From positions 47,019 to 111,018 of the forward strand of contig CAJUFH010000001.1 in assembly GCA_910585755.1 (NCBI GenBank): a DNA stretch of 64,000 bases, given 5' to 3'. The translations under genes and the position numbers were made by a program. Positions 46,252 through 54,373 of the stretch are shown piece after piece; within the stretch, counting starts at the first letter, position 1; each line of letters begins with the position of its first letter. The notes below the pieces were generated by a model. It did not search any database. It saw nothing but the letters and a program-made list of their open reading frames with translations, and was not told where the DNA came from. This DNA is from an uncultured Muribaculaceae bacterium. Lineage in GTDB: Bacteria; Bacteroidota; Bacteroidia; Bacteroidales; Muribaculaceae.

Positions 46252-46492
46252 CTAATTGGCATTTGTATATGAAACAAACTTATCAATCAATCATTCAATT
46301 CTATGCTTTTCCGGGCTTTGGGAGACCCGTAGAGGGTTTACTTATCCAAGCTCCCTCGTAACTGTTTGACCATTATCTTAGACAAACAATGTACCAATTA
46401 TCACATAAATTCAATATTCACGCAATCAAAATTAATGTAATTTCCTAACAATCAATCGATAATTCAATCTCCAATATTCAATATCTAATCAA
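46252..46492. other. Low-complexity CAAT-rich intergenic segment
   Basis: About 240 non-coding bases rich in short CAATC / ATTCAAT units (clusters near 46280-46300 and 46448-46492), enclosing a less repetitive segment around 46305-46370 with GGGCTTTGGGAGACCC, which can fold into a small hairpin. No gene or known RNA was recognised. Confidence 0.4.
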
Positions 46493-46990
46493 TCAATATG
46501 CAATCTTATCTGTTTTTGCCGCCCATTTCTCGAATGCGCGGATGGTTGCCTCGTTCTCCAGGTGGATGCAGGGGAGAGAGCGGCGGCCGCGGGGTTTCTC
46601 CAGCTCCTTATAGATAAAGTCGTCGGAGAAGTTTATCGCGTCGGCGTCTTCCTTGGTGTTGCCGAAGAATATCCGGCTTACTCCGGCCCAGTAGAGGGCC
46701 GACAGACACATGGGGCAAGGCTCGCACGAGCTGTAGACGGTGCATCCCGCAAGCGAGAATGTCGCCAGGGAAGCGCAAGCGCTCCGTATCGCGTTAACCT
46801 CCGCATGGGCGGTGGGGTCGTTGTTGAGCGTGACGGTGTTAGCGCCGGTGGCGATTATGTTTCCGTCGCGGTCAGTGATTACGGCTCCGAAGGGGCCTCC
46901 TCCGCGGTCGATGTTCTCTTCCGCGATTTTGGCTGCCATTTCCATGAACCGCTTGTCCTGTTCGGTGATGGGGTAAGAATTTTCTTTCAC
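46493..46990 (-). CDS. Guanine deaminase-type nucleoside deaminase
   Basis: A 165-residue zinc deaminase of the CDA superfamily. The active site is HAEVNAIR (His62, Glu64) with zinc ligands Cys92 and Cys95 in CEPCPMC. The C-terminal DSF/FIYKE-like segment (FSDDFIYKELEKP) matches the guanine deaminase of Bacillus more than tRNA-specific TadA. It should convert guanine to xanthine. It is monocistronic, with a -7 box at 47061-47068. Confidence 0.85.
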   Translation of the reverse strand: MKENSYPITEQDKRFMEMAAKIAEENIDRGGGPFGAVITDRDGNIIATGANTVTLNNDPTAHAEVNAIRSACASLATFSLAGCTVYSSCEPCPMCLSALYWAGVSRIFFGNTKEDADAINFSDDFIYKELEKPRGRRSLPCIHLENEATIRAFEKWAAKTDKIAY

Positions 46991-47345
46991 GGCTTTAATG
47001 GGTTAGGCTTGTTCTTCTGTTAACTCGTGACACACTTGCCGCCTTTGCGGAAAGCGGATACAAAGATAAGGATAATTTCGCAGCAAAAAATGCATATATG
47101 CAAAAAATATCCAAAAGTCGCCAAAATGGCCACAAACTGTATGCCGTTTTCGTTTCAGAACCTCTCGACGGGCAAGACCCGCTTCAAGGCCGGAGGGGCA
47201 AGTGCTTGGATGGTCGAAATTTCAATTATGCGCGGTCAACTTCGCTAAGTTGACACGCAAAATTACGCATTTTTTGTAATTACTTTTCTTAAAAGTTATT
47301 AATTTCAGGCCGATTTATGCCTTTTATGCTGTAAAACATATTTTA
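46991..47345. other. Intergenic region upstream of the guanine deaminase gene
   Basis: About 355 bases without a credible gene. The minus strand has a -7-like TATCTTTG (47061-47068) for the deaminase gene. A perfect dyad GTCAACTT-CGCT-AAGTTGAC lies at 47235-47254 and could be an operator. A short open frame on the plus strand (47027-47248) has no family resemblance and no ribosome site. Confidence 0.5.
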
Positions 47346-47381
47346 GCCGGGAGCGAGCGCCAGGGAGCGCTCGCTCCCGGC
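47346..47381 (-). terminator. Terminator of the PepSY-like gene
   Basis: Fifteen-base perfect G/C-rich arms (47346-47360 and 47367-47381) with a 6-base loop lie 23 bases past the stop of the gene ending at 47404. The A/T-rich flank follows on the minus strand. Confidence 0.85.
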
Positions 47382-47403
47382 GTGTGAAATGGGGTAGGAG
47401 GCG

Positions 47404-48024
47404 TTATTTGTCGACAATCATCGTCAGCACCCCTGAAGGGTCATAGCATACCTGGTCAAACACCGGGTCGGCGATGTCGAGCCGGTAGCCCATGCGGTCG
47501 TGATGCACGGCTGAAACGCTCTCGGAGAAGCCGTTATGGTCAAGAAGCTGGTAGAGCTTCCCGGGAACGACGGCTTTCAGCAGCGTCGGGGCCAGGCAGT
47601 AGCCTTCCGGGGCTTCGATTTCGGTGATATTCCCTTTCTCGTTGAATCCGAGGTCGATGCCGTCGGCGAGCCTTACGTTGTAGCAGCCTGAGGCAAATTC
47701 CTTGTCGAGCCGCACTACGGCGTGTCCGTCGCAGTGGCGTTCGAGGAACTTGCGGGCTTTCGACGGCATATCGTCATAGCTTACCGAGCCAGAGATTACC
47801 GGGCCTACGCCGGTAAAGCCCATCGGGGTTTCAGGCATCGCCGCAGGGGCGGGGGAGATAGCCTGGTCACCGTCCGCCGCGGCGGACGCGCATATCGCTG
47901 TCAGGAGAATCGCTCCCGTTCCGAGGAGCGAGCGCAGACGGTCGCTCGCCAGTCTGATTCCTTTCCGGCTAAGATGTTTCGCGGTCTCTTTCATCTTGCT
48001 TCCTATACGTCGTAATGCCTTCAT
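47404..48024 (-). CDS. PepSY-like (DUF2874-type) exported protein
   Basis: A 206-residue protein with a basic N-terminus and a hydrophobic helix (about 33-48, LGTGAILLTAICASAAA), suggesting an unusually long signal or an anchor. Two weak PepSY-like repeats follow (PSKARKFLERHCDGHAVVRL, DLGFNEKGNITEIEAPEG). Such proteins occur in the periplasm of Bacteroidetes; their function is unknown. The start at 48024 is supported by a strong AAAGGAG ribosome site about 9 bases upstream, rare in this phylum. Confidence 0.7.
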   Translation of the reverse strand: MKALRRIGSKMKETAKHLSRKGIRLASDRLRSLLGTGAILLTAICASAAADGDQAISPAPAAMPETPMGFTGVGPVISGSVSYDDMPSKARKFLERHCDGHAVVRLDKEFASGCYNVRLADGIDLGFNEKGNITEIEAPEGYCLAPTLLKAVVPGKLYQLLDHNGFSESVSAVHHDRMGYRLDIADPVFDQVCYDPSGVLTMIVDK

Positions 48025-48098
48025 AATTTGGTCTCCTTTCAGGTTTGCTTTACATTATCAACGAATAGGCCGGGCGGTTGGTTCGCCATCCTGCGGCC

Positions 48099-48695
48099 CT
48101 ATCTCAGGCCGTCGGGGTACTCCTTCAGATATAGCTCGCAGTTGGCTTTCAGTTCGGCGTACCATTCGGCTCCGAAGCGCTTTGTCAGCGGTCCTTCGAG
48201 GAACTGGTACAGGCGGATGCCTTTTTGCCGTCCGAGCTTTCGGGCCGGCTCGCATATTTTCCAGCTGTGGTAGTTTACAGCGGTAAAGGTCGGGAACTCC
48301 TTTAGGCGCAGGGGATATAAGGCGCATGAGGCGGGTTTGCGGAAGCGGCCGTCCGTTCGTCCCTCGCGGTAGGCTTTTTCAAGGGCGCAGAGACATACTC
48401 CCCCCTTTCCGTAGCAGGAGAAGGCGCAGTTGCGGCCGTCGAGGATTGTGGTCACGAGGTCTCCTTCTGGGTCCCTGTACGCAACGCCGTTCTCTCTTAC
48501 CTCTTCCACGGCCCTGGGGAGCATGTCACCTTCGATGACGGGCACCAGGCGCTCGATGGCCTCGGCTTCGGCTTCGGTAACGGGCGCTCCCGCGTCCCCT
48601 TCGATGCAGCATGCGCCGAGGCACGCGTCGAGGTCGCAGCAGAAAAATTGTTCGGCGAGGTCGAGGCTCACCAGTGTGTCTTTTATCTGGAACAT
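48099..48695 (-). CDS. DUF3109 family protein
   Basis: A 198-residue protein with conserved cysteines grouped as FFCCDLDACLGACC near the N-terminus, CAFSCYGKGGVCLCALE in the middle and SCALYPLR later. This is the DUF3109 pattern, probably a metal- or iron-sulfur-binding domain, similar to the YkgJ-type zinc/iron cluster family. The role is unknown. The neighbours on both sides are functionally unrelated. Confidence 0.88.
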   Translation of the reverse strand: MFQIKDTLVSLDLAEQFFCCDLDACLGACCIEGDAGAPVTEAEAEAIERLVPVIEGDMLPRAVEEVRENGVAYRDPEGDLVTTILDGRNCAFSCYGKGGVCLCALEKAYREGRTDGRFRKPASCALYPLRLKEFPTFTAVNYHSWKICEPARKLGRQKGIRLYQFLEGPLTKRFGAEWYAELKANCELYLKEYPDGLR

Positions 48696-48721
48696 CTGAT
48701 TTTTCGTTTTAGAACACTCTG

Positions 48722-49972
48722 TTAGTAGCCGGAATACAGAACGCCGGAACCGAGAAGCCGGTCGTATCGTTCTCCCGGAGCGAGGTAGTAGACGAGCACG
48801 AGATATTCGTTGATGGTCTGATAGAAGTCTCCCTCTATGTTGAATACCGGCGGGTCGGCGATATACTGATAGTTGTAGGCTCCCTGTTTGAGCATCAGCA
48901 CTTTCTCGTAACGCCCGGTCGACGGGTTGTAGTCCATCCGCGAGCCGTTGTCGAATTTGCGGTGGGTGAAGTCGCCGTCGAGATATACCTCAGCGTCGGG
49001 AATCCGAAGCAGGTCGAGCGAGAAATGGACGGGGACGTAGTCGGCTTCCGTGTCCGAGCTCGTGGAGTTGTATTCCCTGACGAAGAAGCGGCCGTGCTGC
49101 GTGCGGTCGAAGCTGTATGGCTCGCCGACGCGCGGATGGTCCGTGGCGAGCCACATATGGTAATACGGCTCCTCGAACGTGATTTGCTCGACACCCATGC
49201 CGGGATAGCTGGTCGAGACCGTCTCCATTCGGCGGTACTCGTTGCCGGCGCGGAATATCATAGCCGGGGTATGCTCGTAGGTTATCGTCGAGCCGGACAT
49301 CCGCGCGGGGTGTTTCAGCGTCGTGATGTTGTCGCGGCGGCCGTTCTGGACGATTTTCAGCGTAAGGTCGTTGTATGGGTCGCGTACAGGGTATTTGCGC
49401 AGGTCGACGTTCACGGCGAGCTGCTGGTGGGATTTGTTGTAGTCTATGTCGGTGCGCGAGCTGACGCTTCCTCCGACGCTTACCGCCCCTTCGGAGACCA
49501 TGAAACGGGCCTGGAGGAGCACGTTCTCAGGTTCCGTCTCGGGGTAGACCCGCAGCAGGTAGTTGCCGGAGAGCCGGAAGCTGAACGCGTCGTTTGGGAG
49601 CGTGATTGTGTAATGGACGTAGTGGGTTATGGTGCCGCGCGAGAAGGCGTAGTCCTCCACATCCGCGTAATTGAATCCGTCGAAAACCTCTGAATCTACC
49701 AGGTCGGAAAGCCTCCAGTCGGCGTCGCAGTGGAAAATGGAGTATCTGAGGTATTCACGCTCGTCCCCCATCCCGTCGAATCCGATCACGAGGCAGTCAT
49801 CCATGCCTTTGACGAGCACGGTTGGAGCCAGTCGGTCCCGGTCGCTTTCTATTGTCAGTGTGCGGTAGTCCGGCGAGAATATGGCGGTGCGGGTGTCGCC
49901 GGGCGTGTATTCCGTTGCCGAAGCGACGAGGGCGCAGAGCGCTATCGTGGTTGTCGTTATTCGAGCGAGCAT
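48722..49972 (-). CDS. DUF5103 protein, type IX secretion system plug
   Basis: A 416-residue protein with a signal peptide (about 1-20) and an all-beta make-up. FDGMGDEREYLRYSIFHCDA and FSRGTITHYVHYTITLP near the N-terminus, and YLVLVYYLAPGERYDRLLG at the end, are the family pattern. Structural work on the T9SS translocon found a DUF5103 protein plugging the SprA channel in the outer membrane. It fits the two secreted proteins at 9383-15236 that carry T9SS-like tails. It lies 3 bases downstream of ung. Confidence 0.88.
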   Translation of the reverse strand: MLARITTTTIALCALVASATEYTPGDTRTAIFSPDYRTLTIESDRDRLAPTVLVKGMDDCLVIGFDGMGDEREYLRYSIFHCDADWRLSDLVDSEVFDGFNYADVEDYAFSRGTITHYVHYTITLPNDAFSFRLSGNYLLRVYPETEPENVLLQARFMVSEGAVSVGGSVSSRTDIDYNKSHQQLAVNVDLRKYPVRDPYNDLTLKIVQNGRRDNITTLKHPARMSGSTITYEHTPAMIFRAGNEYRRMETVSTSYPGMGVEQITFEEPYYHMWLATDHPRVGEPYSFDRTQHGRFFVREYNSTSSDTEADYVPVHFSLDLLRIPDAEVYLDGDFTHRKFDNGSRMDYNPSTGRYEKVLMLKQGAYNYQYIADPPVFNIEGDFYQTINEYLVLVYYLAPGERYDRLLGSGVLYSGY

Positions 49973-49975
49973 CGT

Positions 49976-50638
49976 TTACCAGGATATGGGTTCCTTGCCG
50001 CAGGCGGCGAGGTAGGCGTTGGCTTTCGAAAAATGGGCGTTGCCGAAGAAGCCGCGGTGGGCCGACAGCGGGGAGGGGTGGGGCGACGTGAGCACCAGGT
50101 GGTGGCTATGGTCTATCAGCCTGGATTTGGATATGGCGTAGCTCCCCCAGAGCAGGAACACGAGGTTGTCGCGCCGCGCCGAAAGGGTTTCGATAACCGC
50201 GTCGGTGAATGTTTCCCATCCCTGGCGCTGGTGGGATCCGGCGGCGTGGCAGCGTACCGTCAGCGTCGCGTTCAGGAGAAACACTCCCTGCGTAGCCCAG
50301 CGGCTGAGGTCGCCATCGGCGGGGATGGGGGAGCCGGTGTCGGTATGTACCTCCTGGAATATATTGCGGAGCGAGGGCGGGAATGGAACCCCGGGAGCCA
50401 CGGAGAAGCATAGGCCGTTGGCCTGTCCCGGTCCGTGATACGGGTCTTGCCCCAACAGTACGACCTTGACCTTGTCGAACGGGCAAGCGTCGAATGCCGC
50501 GAATATTTTCCCGGCTGGCGGGAAAACCATCGTGGTCGCGTATTCCCTCCTCACGAAGTCGGTCAACTGCCGGAAGTAAGGTTTCTCCCACTCCGCCGCC
50601 AGCGCCTCCTTCCATGTCTCTTCAATTCTTACATCCAT
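49976..50638 (-). CDS. ung: Uracil-DNA glycosylase
   Basis: A 220-residue family 1 enzyme that removes uracil from DNA. The water-activating motif is LLGQDPYHGPGQANG (Asp65), and the minor-groove loop is TSPHPSPLSAHRGFFG. It has normal length. It lies 17 bases downstream of the cytosine methyltransferase gene on the same strand and 3 bases upstream of the T9SS plug gene, so the transcript may cover all three. Confidence 0.96.
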   Translation of the reverse strand: MDVRIEETWKEALAAEWEKPYFRQLTDFVRREYATTMVFPPAGKIFAAFDACPFDKVKVVLLGQDPYHGPGQANGLCFSVAPGVPFPPSLRNIFQEVHTDTGSPIPADGDLSRWATQGVFLLNATLTVRCHAAGSHQRQGWETFTDAVIETLSARRDNLVFLLWGSYAISKSRLIDHSHHLVLTSPHPSPLSAHRGFFGNAHFSKANAYLAACGKEPISW

Positions 50639-50655
50639 ACCAGAGGGTTTGGAAA

Positions 50656-51594
50656 TTAAAATAATGTTGCCTGTTTGGCTGCGTTCCGTGGTACAAACGG
50701 AATTGCCGGATCGAAATCGCGAATTGTGTTTGCGACAAAAGTTCCGAGGTTTACAGGTACAGCATTTCCAATCATTTGCTCAATTTCGCTTTTTGAACCT
50801 ACAAACTCATATGTTGGCGGGAATGTCTGGATCATGCTCCTCTCGCGTGTGGTTAGAGGGCGTATGCCTTCAAGAGAGCTTACTGGGTCGTTGGGATGGA
50901 GCTGATAACCATTGGGAATCGGACGGTTTACGCCCCTGATGGTCGGACTGGGTTCGTGAACGCTGAAAATCCCGCGGCGCGCATAGCTACGAGGGTGGCG
51001 GTAATAATATTCAAAGTCTATTGTGTCTCCGAAGTAATCTTTGACGCTCATAAACTTCTCAGAAAGCCTGTTGGAGATGTTCTCTGCCATAAAATCGTCT
51101 TTCTCGCCGAGTTTCCCGATAAGAAAGAAGCGTTTTCGCTTCTGCGGTACTCCGCAATATGATGCGTCAAGTACAGTCTGAGTAAGACCGTATCCGGCAA
51201 GTTTGAAAATTTCCTTTGCTGAGGCTAATTTTCTGGTTTTAGTGATGGTTGCAACATTCTCCATTACAAACCACTTTGGCTTTATATTTGCTATTATTTC
51301 TGCGTAAGATAGCGTCAGGTTGCCTCGCCCGTTATCCTCGTTGCGTAACCCCGCACTGCTGAAATCCTGACAAGGAGGCCCCCCGATAATCATGTCTGGG
51401 CGATATTCTCTTATCTGTTCGCTTGCCTTTGCCGTATCGGACAGGTCTAACTGGCTGATTGGATGAGAGAAATTTCGGTGATAAACCTTTATGGCTGCCG
51501 GCCAGTTATCATAACCGGCGACTACCTCAAACCCCGCGTTCTCAAAACCGAGGCTCAGTCCGCCACACCCGCAAAATAAATCTACTACTCTCAT
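50656..51594 (-). CDS. DNA (cytosine-5-)-methyltransferase of a type II RM system
   Basis: A 312-residue m5C methyltransferase. Motif I is DLFCGCGGLSLGFENAGF, motif IV is GGPPCQDFS with the nucleophile Cys75, motif VI is ENVATI, motif VIII is QKRKRFFLIG, and the tail has motif X (IGNAVPVNLG). It is preceded by the restriction enzyme gene with a two-base gap. The pair's base composition is more AT-rich than in its neighbours, suggesting transfer. It should protect the host by methylating the enzyme's target, probably GRCGYC by analogy with the HindVP partner. Confidence 0.92.
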   Translation of the reverse strand: MRVVDLFCGCGGLSLGFENAGFEVVAGYDNWPAAIKVYHRNFSHPISQLDLSDTAKASEQIREYRPDMIIGGPPCQDFSSAGLRNEDNGRGNLTLSYAEIIANIKPKWFVMENVATITKTRKLASAKEIFKLAGYGLTQTVLDASYCGVPQKRKRFFLIGKLGEKDDFMAENISNRLSEKFMSVKDYFGDTIDFEYYYRHPRSYARRGIFSVHEPSPTIRGVNRPIPNGYQLHPNDPVSSLEGIRPLTTRERSMIQTFPPTYEFVGSKSEIEQMIGNAVPVNLGTFVANTIRDFDPAIPFVPRNAAKQATLF

Positions 51595-51596
51595 TA

Positions 51597-52664
51597 TTAC
51601 TCAAATAATTCAGGACTGTAAACAATCGCCGCGTCAAAACGGCGTTCCGGGCTTAGAAGGTTTTGGCCGCCCCCAAGGATTATGTTTTTAATTTCCGACT
51701 TATTGATTCTCGGATGAGTAAGCTCTTCGCATTTCAGGTAAGGATATGAGGCGGTACCGTTAAGTGCGAAAGCCTTGTCGTTCGCTATGTTGTAGGAGTG
51801 AAGCCTTACGATGCGCTTGTAATCGAACTGGCCGTAAACGCTATATTCAAACAGCATCAGGTACAGCCATATTATCGATCTCATCGACCGGCTTATAGAT
51901 TTGGGAGAGTTAACATCTTCGTTCTTGTAACACATTTGAATGACAGCGAGATTGCTCCATACAAACACGTCCAGACAGTCGGGTACGAGAATCGGTTTGC
52001 GTCCCTCCGTTTTCCAAATTGGTTGCACAATAAGCGGCGTTTGCCTGGTGTGGAGACTGGAGGAAACTCTCGATATGGCAGCCCGAATTTTGGCGAAATT
52101 AGGCAGAACCTCTGTTATTTCTTCCCAATGGTTGATATGGATGTCGCCCAACAGCTCTTTCAGTTCGTTTCTTCCGTTAATGCCGCGGAATTTGTCGCAT
52201 ATGCTGCAAGCGAGAAAGTTAATAGTCGGAGGTCTGACGACAATCTCACAACTGTACCTGTCTTCCGAAAATTTGACCGTGGTATTGTCCGGCAGCGCTG
52301 TGAGTTTTATTTCAAGGCCGACGAGCGCGGTCTGGTTTGCGGCATCGACCATTACAAGGTCTATTTTTTCACGCTCGCCAGTATAAAACATATCATAGGC
52401 GTTATAACCGGCTTCGAAGTTGTAAAAAGCGTTTTCCGATAAAGGGTTGATGCCGAAAAGCTCCGTACCACTTATGTAATCATGGACAATGCCGTTAACC
52501 GAATCGGTTTTTATATACACGGGTTTGATGCCCTTATAACTCATATAGGCCACAAGGGAAGCGGGAAAAGAACTGTTGAACTGGTTCTTTCCCCAATAAT
52601 ACGCCTTTGAATAGTCGCGGCTGCTGTTATTGTGGTCTTGAGCGAATAATCCTGGTGTTGCCAT
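51597..52664 (-). CDS. HindVP-like type II restriction endonuclease
   Basis: A 355-residue protein. The segment YYWGKNQFNSSFPASL near residues 22-37 and the later GLEIKLTALPD match my recollection of the HindVP/HgiDI family, which cuts GRCGYC. The PD-(D/E)xK-type site would be Asp102 and Glu118-Ile-Lys120. The start is put at 52664 (MATPGLF); earlier in-frame ATGs run through promoter-like sequence (a -7 box at 52684-52691). The methyltransferase follows two bases later. Specificity is inferred from family resemblance and not shown by the sequence. Confidence 0.75.
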   Translation of the reverse strand: MATPGLFAQDHNNSSRDYSKAYYWGKNQFNSSFPASLVAYMSYKGIKPVYIKTDSVNGIVHDYISGTELFGINPLSENAFYNFEAGYNAYDMFYTGEREKIDLVMVDAANQTALVGLEIKLTALPDNTTVKFSEDRYSCEIVVRPPTINFLACSICDKFRGINGRNELKELLGDIHINHWEEITEVLPNFAKIRAAISRVSSSLHTRQTPLIVQPIWKTEGRKPILVPDCLDVFVWSNLAVIQMCYKNEDVNSPKSISRSMRSIIWLYLMLFEYSVYGQFDYKRIVRLHSYNIANDKAFALNGTASYPYLKCEELTHPRINKSEIKNIILGGGQNLLSPERRFDAAIVYSPELFE

Positions 52665-52683
52665 AGGAATATGAATTTGATTG

Positions 52684-52691
52684 CGAAGATA
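52684..52691 (-). promoter_or_regulatory. -7-like promoter element of the RM operon
   Basis: The minus strand reads TATCTTCG, one mismatch from TAnnTTTG, about 20 bases before the chosen restriction enzyme start. It supports the downstream start codon. Confidence 0.4.
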
Positions 52692-52801
52692 CGAAAATTT
52701 TACTTCATTTAGTGCCATTCCAAGCGGTTTTCCAGAATTGTACTGTCTATCCGATTCCAATCACGAAAAATGGTCAATGAAGACAACGGTGTATAAAAAG
52801 A

Positions 52802-52829
52802 AGAGCCGCACCCGGGGGCACGGCTCTTG
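52802..52829 (-). terminator. Terminator of the OmpA-family gene
   Basis: AAGAGCCG (52802-52809) pairs with CGGCTCTT (52822-52829). On the minus strand it is followed by CTTTTTA. It lies 45 bases past the stop. Confidence 0.8.
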
Positions 52830-52874
52830 TGGGGTTATCGAAGGCGCGGGGCGTCTTCGGTGGTGTCGGGGAGA

Positions 52875-54074
52875 TTAGTCCTCAACGATGGTTACGCAGC
52901 GGTCGAGGGTGAGGCACTTGTCACCGAGGTCAACGCGGTTGCCGTTGTTGGTGGTAGCCTTGAACTGGTCCTCGCTTACGCCGTAGCGGACGAGCTGCTT
53001 GGCAACGGTGTTGGCGCGGTTCTCGCGGAGGCGCTTGTTGACAGCGTCGGTGCCGGTGTAGTTGTCAGCCCAGCCGGTAACGGTGTACTTCTTGTTGGTG
53101 TCGCCCTTCATCACGTTTGCAACGGACTTGAGGACTTTGCGGTCAACAGAAGTCAGACGGTAGGAACCGATGGGGTAGTAAATGGTAGCCAGGGGTGCTG
53201 CGGGAACTTTCTCCACAACCTTTTCCACGGGGCGGTTCAGGCAGGCCTTGAGCTGGGCTTCGAGGTCGGCGATGCGGGCATCGGCAGCCTGGAGACGTGC
53301 GCGGTATTCGTCGCAGTTCTCGGCGGGGGGGCAAACGGGAACGATAGGAGCGGTCCAGTCGGTCTTGCCGAGCTTGATGGTGGCGGTCAGAAGGGCGGAA
53401 GCGTAGATCGCGGTTCCGTTGTCGCCGTCGATGTGGTTGTCAAACGCGGTAGCGCGGAGGTCGAGGCCGAGAGCGAAGCGCTTGCTGATGTTGAACTCCT
53501 GAGTGAGGCCGGCGCGCATAGCGATCACGCGGTCGTCGCCACGCTCCCAGTTGTTCTTCTCGTTCTTGATGAAGTCCCAGTAGAGACCGGCACCTGCATA
53601 GATATAAGCGTTATAGACGCGTTTGGGGTTGTAGCCGCACCACCAGTGGGAGAGGTTCAGCATAACGTCGAACGTAGCGCCGAAATAGTTGACCTTGGTC
53701 TTGTAGTATTCGTCCTTAACCATATTGGCTTCGGGAAGAACGCCGTAGGGGAAGTTGAACTGGCCGGACTTGGTCAGACCCTTGACAGACATGAAGTCAC
53801 CACCGATACGGCCGCCCAGCAGCGGGGAGAACCACTTGCCGACTTCGAGAGAAGCAGCGGGAGCGAAGCGGTCGCCGAATTTGCGTTCCTTGTCGTGGGT
53901 GGTGAAACCTACGCCTGCGCCACCTTCAAGCTGGATGAACCAGTTGTCTTTGAAACGGTTGAAGGTGTAGCCCTGTGCGGGATCTTCCACATAGGTAACC
54001 TCCTGAGCATTCTGGGCGGAAGCGCTCATGGCAACCATTGCGCAACCGAATGCTAAAAATAAACTCTTCTTCAT
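52875..54074 (-). CDS. OmpA-family outer membrane protein
   Basis: A 399-residue protein with a signal peptide (about 1-21, ending SASAQ). An N-terminal beta-barrel of about 230 residues is followed by a Cys/Pro-rich linker and short coiled coil (YRARLQAADARIADLEAQLK). The C-terminal OmpA/MotB-like peptidoglycan-binding domain includes TVTGWADNYTGTDAVNKRL and ENRANTVAKQLVRYGV. It probably ties the outer membrane to the wall and is likely abundant. Such proteins are major outer membrane proteins in related bacteria. Confidence 0.92.
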   Translation of the reverse strand: MKKSLFLAFGCAMVAMSASAQNAQEVTYVEDPAQGYTFNRFKDNWFIQLEGGAGVGFTTHDKERKFGDRFAPAASLEVGKWFSPLLGGRIGGDFMSVKGLTKSGQFNFPYGVLPEANMVKDEYYKTKVNYFGATFDVMLNLSHWWCGYNPKRVYNAYIYAGAGLYWDFIKNEKNNWERGDDRVIAMRAGLTQEFNISKRFALGLDLRATAFDNHIDGDNGTAIYASALLTATIKLGKTDWTAPIVPVCPPAENCDEYRARLQAADARIADLEAQLKACLNRPVEKVVEKVPAAPLATIYYPIGSYRLTSVDRKVLKSVANVMKGDTNKKYTVTGWADNYTGTDAVNKRLRENRANTVAKQLVRYGVSEDQFKATTNNGNRVDLGDKCLTLDRCVTIVED

Positions 54075-54314
54075 AGAAAATCTGTAAAAAAAGTAGTGAT
54101 GATTAATGTTTGCGTTTGAATGTTGAGGAGTGCGGATACTCCAAAGAATACCAGCTCCTTACGCGCTTTCCGCGTATGCGGTTTTCTATTCCGCGCCGCT
54201 CGCGCATCGGAATCCGCCTGAAATTTTGCGCTAAGTTAAGCATATTTTTTGAAATATTTCACACTTTCGACACCTTTTTAACGCACAACTCCTCAAATTT
54301 GTTTGAAAAAAAGT
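54075..54314 (-). promoter_or_regulatory. Upstream region of the OmpA-family gene
   Basis: About 240 bases without a gene, the long 5' region of the OmpA-family gene (minus strand). It has a -7-like TAACTTAG around 54232-54239, which would give a leader of about 150 bases, unusually long for this window. Short GCGC-rich dyads near 54160-54210 could give the leader structure. No riboswitch was recognised. Confidence 0.4.
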
Positions 54315-54344
54315 GCGATTCGGCCTGATTTAAGACCGAATCGC
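54315..54344 (-). terminator. Terminator of tkt
   Basis: GCGATTCGG (54315-54323) and CCGAATCGC (54336-54344) form a nine-base stem followed on the minus strand by ACTTTTTTT. Confidence 0.9.
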
Positions 54345-54373
54345 GTAACTTTTTGTCAGAAGTCTGTCGATAG

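Noticed and set aside
46305..46370. tRNA or known small RNA
   Set aside because: Checked for cloverleaf arms and CCA-like ends; only a short hairpin is present.
47027..47248. Short plus-strand frame between the deaminase and PepSY-like genes
   Set aside because: No ribosome site and no family likeness, and it covers the deaminase promoter box.
49976..51594. Functional link between the cytosine methyltransferase and ung
   Set aside because: Methylcytosine deaminates to thymine, not uracil, so Ung would not repair that damage. Uracil formation by a methyltransferase without its cofactor is known, but adjacency alone is not evidence.
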